The notes beneath the pieces are model-generated. The model did no database searches. It saw only the letters and a program-made list of their open reading frames with translations, and was not told the DNA's origin. Both the position numbers and the translations under genes were made by a program. 63,030 bases of DNA from JAFGCY01 sp964609245 (GTDB taxonomy: Bacteria; 4484-113; JAFGCY01), in the NCBI GenBank assembly GCA_964609245.1, contig CAZSSB010000015.1:1-63030 (forward strand). Reading direction: 5' to 3'. Position 1 is the stretch's first letter. Each line of letters begins with the position of its first letter. Shown here one piece after another: positions 60,426-63,030 of this stretch.

Positions 60426-60546
60426 CGGCCGGAAGAGGTTGGCGACCTGCCTGCTCACTAGGTAGAATGAGCGCCAAGCCTGAGCCGCGGCTCCAAGTGG
60501 CGGGCGGCGAACGCGCCGGCGCCGGCGACGCGCAGGCGGGGATGGC

Positions 60547-62001
60547 ATGAACTACCGCGCTACAGCTCGGCCGCTGGGATTCATCCTCTGGCTGCTGGCC
60601 GTCAGCATGGTTTTCCCGCTGCTGTTCGCCATTGCCCACTGGCGCGCAAACCCCGGCGAGACCCTCGGCTTCGTCACGGCGATCGTCGTCGCCCTGGGGC
60701 TGGGCAGCCTGCTGTGGCTGGCGGGGCGCGACGCCCGGCCCAACCTCTACCGCAAGGAGGGGCTGTTCATCGTCGCCGCCGGCTGGATCCTGGCGGGGCT
60801 GATCGGCTGTCTGCCGTTCTACGTCTCGGGGACGATTCCGTCGTTGATCGACGCCGTCTTCGAGTCGATCAGCGGCTTCACCACCACCGGCGCCTCGATC
60901 CTGACCGACGTGGAGTCACTGTCGCACTCGATGCTGCTGTGGCGCAGCGAGACCCACTGGCTGGGGGGCATGGGGATCGTCGTGCTGTTCGTCGCGATCC
61001 TGCCTGCGCTGGGCATCGGCGGCAAGCACCTGTTCCGCTTCGAGGCGACCGGACCGGAGAAGAGCGGGCTGCATCCGCGCGCTGCCGACACCGCCCGCAC
61101 CCTGTGGCTGATCTACACCGCGATTTCGCTGGTGGAGTTCATCCTGCTGTGGGCGGCGGGCATGCCGGCCTTCGACGCCGTCTGCCACACCTTCGGTACT
61201 ATGGCCACCGGTGGTTTCAGCACCAAGGCGGCCAGCATCGGCCACTACAGCACCGCGATCCAGGTGATCATCACTGTCTTCATGTTCGCCTGCGGCGTCA
61301 ACTTCTCGCTCTACTACCAGGCGTTCAAGGGCCGCTGGCTGTTCTGGAGGGACGTCGAGTTCCGCAGCTATGTCACCATCCTGGTCAGCGCCGTGATGAT
61401 CCTGCTGCTGGGGATCGTGCTCACCGAGTCGCAGCCCTTCGGCCTGGCGCTGCGCGACAGCGCCTTCGTTGGCACCTCGATTCTGACCACGACTGGCTAC
61501 GGCACGGCGGACTTCCAGAGCTGGCCGTACCTGTCCCAGGGGCTGCTGGTGCTGCTGATGTTCATCGGCGGCAGCGCCGGCTCGACCGGCGGCGGCATGA
61601 AGGTCATCCGGGTGCTGATCGCCGTCCGCTGGGCGCTCAAACACATCGTCCACGCTTTCCGCCCGCGGGCGGTCGTGCCGCTCAAGGTCGGCGACCACGC
61701 GCTGGAGCCGGGCATCGAGGATCAGGTGGTCAGCTTCGTGCTGCTGTTCTTCACCTGGTTTATCGCCGGCATCATGGTGCTGCTGCTCTGCGGCCACGAC
61801 CTGGAGACCAGCTTCAGCGCTTCCGTGGCCTGCCTGGCCAACATCGGTCCGGGGCTGGGGCTGATCGGCCCCACCAAGACCTACGCCGTGATCCACCCGG
61901 TCGCCAAGCCCGTGCTGTGCCTGCTGATGCTGGTCGGCCGGCTGGAGGTGCTGGCGATCACCGTGCTGTTCGTACCGGGCTTCTGGCGCCGCTGGAACTA
62001 G
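60547..62001 (+). CDS. trkH: Trk-type potassium uptake channel subunit TrkH
   Basis: 484 residues, multiple membrane helices. Four selectivity-filter loops: SGFTTTGAS, GTMATGGFST, SILTTTGYGTAD and CLANIGPGLG. GSAGSTGGGMKVIRVL is the conserved cytoplasm-proximal loop. Works with TrkA. Convergent with the FG-GAP gene, 3 bp away. Confidence 0.95.
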   Translation: MNYRATARPLGFILWLLAVSMVFPLLFAIAHWRANPGETLGFVTAIVVALGLGSLLWLAGRDARPNLYRKEGLFIVAAGWILAGLIGCLPFYVSGTIPSLIDAVFESISGFTTTGASILTDVESLSHSMLLWRSETHWLGGMGIVVLFVAILPALGIGGKHLFRFEATGPEKSGLHPRAADTARTLWLIYTAISLVEFILLWAAGMPAFDAVCHTFGTMATGGFSTKAASIGHYSTAIQVIITVFMFACGVNFSLYYQAFKGRWLFWRDVEFRSYVTILVSAVMILLLGIVLTESQPFGLALRDSAFVGTSILTTTGYGTADFQSWPYLSQGLLVLLMFIGGSAGSTGGGMKVIRVLIAVRWALKHIVHAFRPRAVVPLKVGDHALEPGIEDQVVSFVLLFFTWFIAGIMVLLLCGHDLETSFSASVACLANIGPGLGLIGPTKTYAVIHPVAKPVLCLLMLVGRLEVLAITVLFVPGFWRRWN

Positions 62002-62004
62002 CGC

Positions 62005-63030
62005 CTAGCCACCTCCGCGTGTATCCGTCGGCCGCTCCAGGATGCCGGATGCATCCTCATCCGCAGCTTCTTCCTCCGCATCGGCGGTGTCACCCTCGTC
62101 GTCGGCAGGTAGCTCTTCCGTGGCTTCCGATGCTGCGGCGGGTGGCAGTGCCGCCGATTCGTAGACCGTCAGCATCCGGTTTGCGCCGTCAAGTGGCAGT
62201 GTAAGCTCGCGGCCGGAAGGAAAACGCACCTGGACAGTTACTTCGCCGGCGTAGGTGCCGAGGCCGAAGTGAGCGATAAGCTCGTTGCCGCAGCCGCTGC
62301 CCGAGCCGCTCTGGATCTCGCGCAGCATGGTCAGGTCTCCGGCCTTGACCGTCACCCGCGAACCGATGCCGGCGGCGTTGCTCAGCGCGCCGCTGTCGCT
62401 TTCGATGCCCGTGCCCGCAGCACCGACGCAGCGCACCGCCAGCCCGCCCGCCGGCTCGCTGTCGTTGCGCAGCAGCTTCACGCGGCCGCCGGCGCTGATC
62501 GCCAGGTCGAGGTCGCCGTCGCGGTCGTAGTCGGCCCAGGCCGCGCCCCAGCCATCCAGTACGCGTGCGCCGGCCAGGAACGTCACATCGTGCAGCCGGC
62601 CCTGGCCGTCATTCAGATACAGATAGCCGGCGCGGCTATCGTAGGTGGCGGTCAGCAGCAGGTCGAGGTGGCCGTCGCAGTTCGCGTCGAAGAACACTGG
62701 GCAGGCGGTGGTCTCGGCGTACTTGATACCCCAGTCCGCGCGCCGGTCCGTCAGCATGGTGCCCAGCAGGCCGGGCTCGCTGATCAGCAGCTGGGACTTG
62801 TCGGAGATGTAGGCGTAGCGCGGGTGGGCCAGGTTGGCCACGGCCAGGTCCAGGTCGCCGTCGTTGTCGATGTCGCCCCAGGCCGCACCGATGGTGTGGC
62901 CCCACCAGCCGTCCACGGACCAGCCCGCCGCGCCGACGAGCCGCGCCGCATTGGTGAAGCTGCCGTCACCGCCATTCCGCCACAGCAGGTTCTCCTGCAG
63001 GCGGTAGTTGCCGACGAAGATGTCCTGGTC
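62005..63030 (-). CDS. CRTAC1-like FG-GAP protein with ASPIC/UnbV domain (N-terminus beyond right edge)
   Basis: 341 C-terminal residues are visible. FG-GAP loops DQDIFVGNYR, DIDNDGDLDLAVA, DANCDGHLDLLLT and DYDRDGDLDLAIS are followed by an ASPIC/UnbV domain (NAAGIGSRVTVKAGDLTMLR; EIQSGSGSGCGNELIAHFGL; VRFPSGRELTLPL). The tail is acidic (about 50 residues rich in Glu, Asp and Ala). Same family and strand as the gene at 1-1553. Secreted by family; the signal peptide is not visible. Confidence 0.88.
   Translation of the reverse strand, partial: DQDIFVGNYRLQENLLWRNGGDGSFTNAARLVGAAGWSVDGWWGHTIGAAWGDIDNDGDLDLAVANLAHPRYAYISDKSQLLISEPGLLGTMLTDRRADWGIKYAETTACPVFFDANCDGHLDLLLTATYDSRAGYLYLNDGQGRLHDVTFLAGARVLDGWGAAWADYDRDGDLDLAISAGGRVKLLRNDSEPAGGLAVRCVGAAGTGIESDSGALSNAAGIGSRVTVKAGDLTMLREIQSGSGSGCGNELIAHFGLGTYAGEVTVQVRFPSGRELTLPLDGANRMLTVYESAALPPAAASEATEELPADDEGDTADAEEEAADEDASGILERPTDTRGGG

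Noticed and set aside
1..63030. The window as a closed circle, because both edges fall in same-strand CRTAC1-like genes
   Set aside because: Joining 63030 to 1 puts the two fragments in different frames, and their sequences are those of two paralogues. It is simply a cut window.
1..63030. General reassignment of TGA to an amino acid
   Set aside because: Many genes end at TGA exactly at the family's C-terminus or at overlaps with the next gene (e.g. hypE, mvhG, livM).
1..63030. CRISPR arrays, tRNA or rRNA genes, IS elements or integrases
   Set aside because: None seen on reading; the repeats found are short, intergenic and not regularly spaced, and no transposase or recombinase gene is present.

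Overview
The window looks like chromosomal DNA of an uncultured, high-GC, Gram-negative (diderm) bacterium with an anaerobic, hydrogen-metabolising lifestyle. Diderm: there is a beta-barrel outer-membrane protein ending in a terminal Phe, and several signal-peptide or lipobox proteins. Anaerobic: a group 3c-type [NiFe] hydrogenase sits among Hdr/Qmo-type electron-transfer genes, with a full hyp maturation set and paired ferredoxin-containing ParA/MinD ATPases. The many secreted FG-GAP, PKD and dockerin-like proteins resemble those of large-genome uncultured lineages; I do not assign a phylum. A selenocysteine codon in msrA implies that the genome encodes Sec machinery, which is not in the window.

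Layout. 1-1553: 5' part of a CRTAC1-like FG-GAP protein (minus); a paralogue runs off the right edge (62005-63030). 1795-18971: hydrogenase locus. It holds hypF; hdrA1-mvhD-mvhG-mvhA-hdrA2-(small winged-helix-like gene)-qmoC-like; a maturation protease; then hypCDE and hypA on the minus strand, with an ankyrin gene between hypA and hypC; then hypB. No hdrB is present, so the module looks like an H2 to flavin (bifurcating?) to membrane-quinone device rather than a heterodisulfide reductase. 18972-19444: intergenic repeat and palindrome cluster. 19551-25567: branched-chain amino-acid ABC operon with an embedded class III nucleotide-cyclase-like gene; these first two genes have lower GC than the rest. 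25708-29064: phage-type gene, selenoprotein MsrA, arylsulfotransferase-like lipoprotein and a small unknown. 29449-38000: secreted proteins (papain-like protease with PKD domains, alkaline phosphatase, PKD/propeller lipoprotein) and a methyltransferase. 38085-41433: DUF134, DUF5320, two NifX/NifB-like proteins and two ferredoxin-ATPases. 41519-49762: outer-membrane barrel, a dockerin-like lipoprotein gene interrupted by TGA, an M42 peptidase, and an active M14 peptidase next to a zinc-site-less paralogue. 50172-57602: phoBR-pstSCAB-phoU. 57741-58965: infC-rpmI-rplT. 59022-62001: trkA and trkH.

Regulation visible in the sequence: PHO boxes with the same geometry (7-mers CTTCACx spaced by 4 nt, then 9 nt, then the -10) precede both pstS and the alkaline phosphatase; several good -35/-10 promoters; an operator-like dyad in the DUF134 promoter; and four genes whose -10 lies 6-7 nt before the start codon, suggesting leaderless mRNAs. 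Function calls rest on motifs recognised by eye; no database search was possible.
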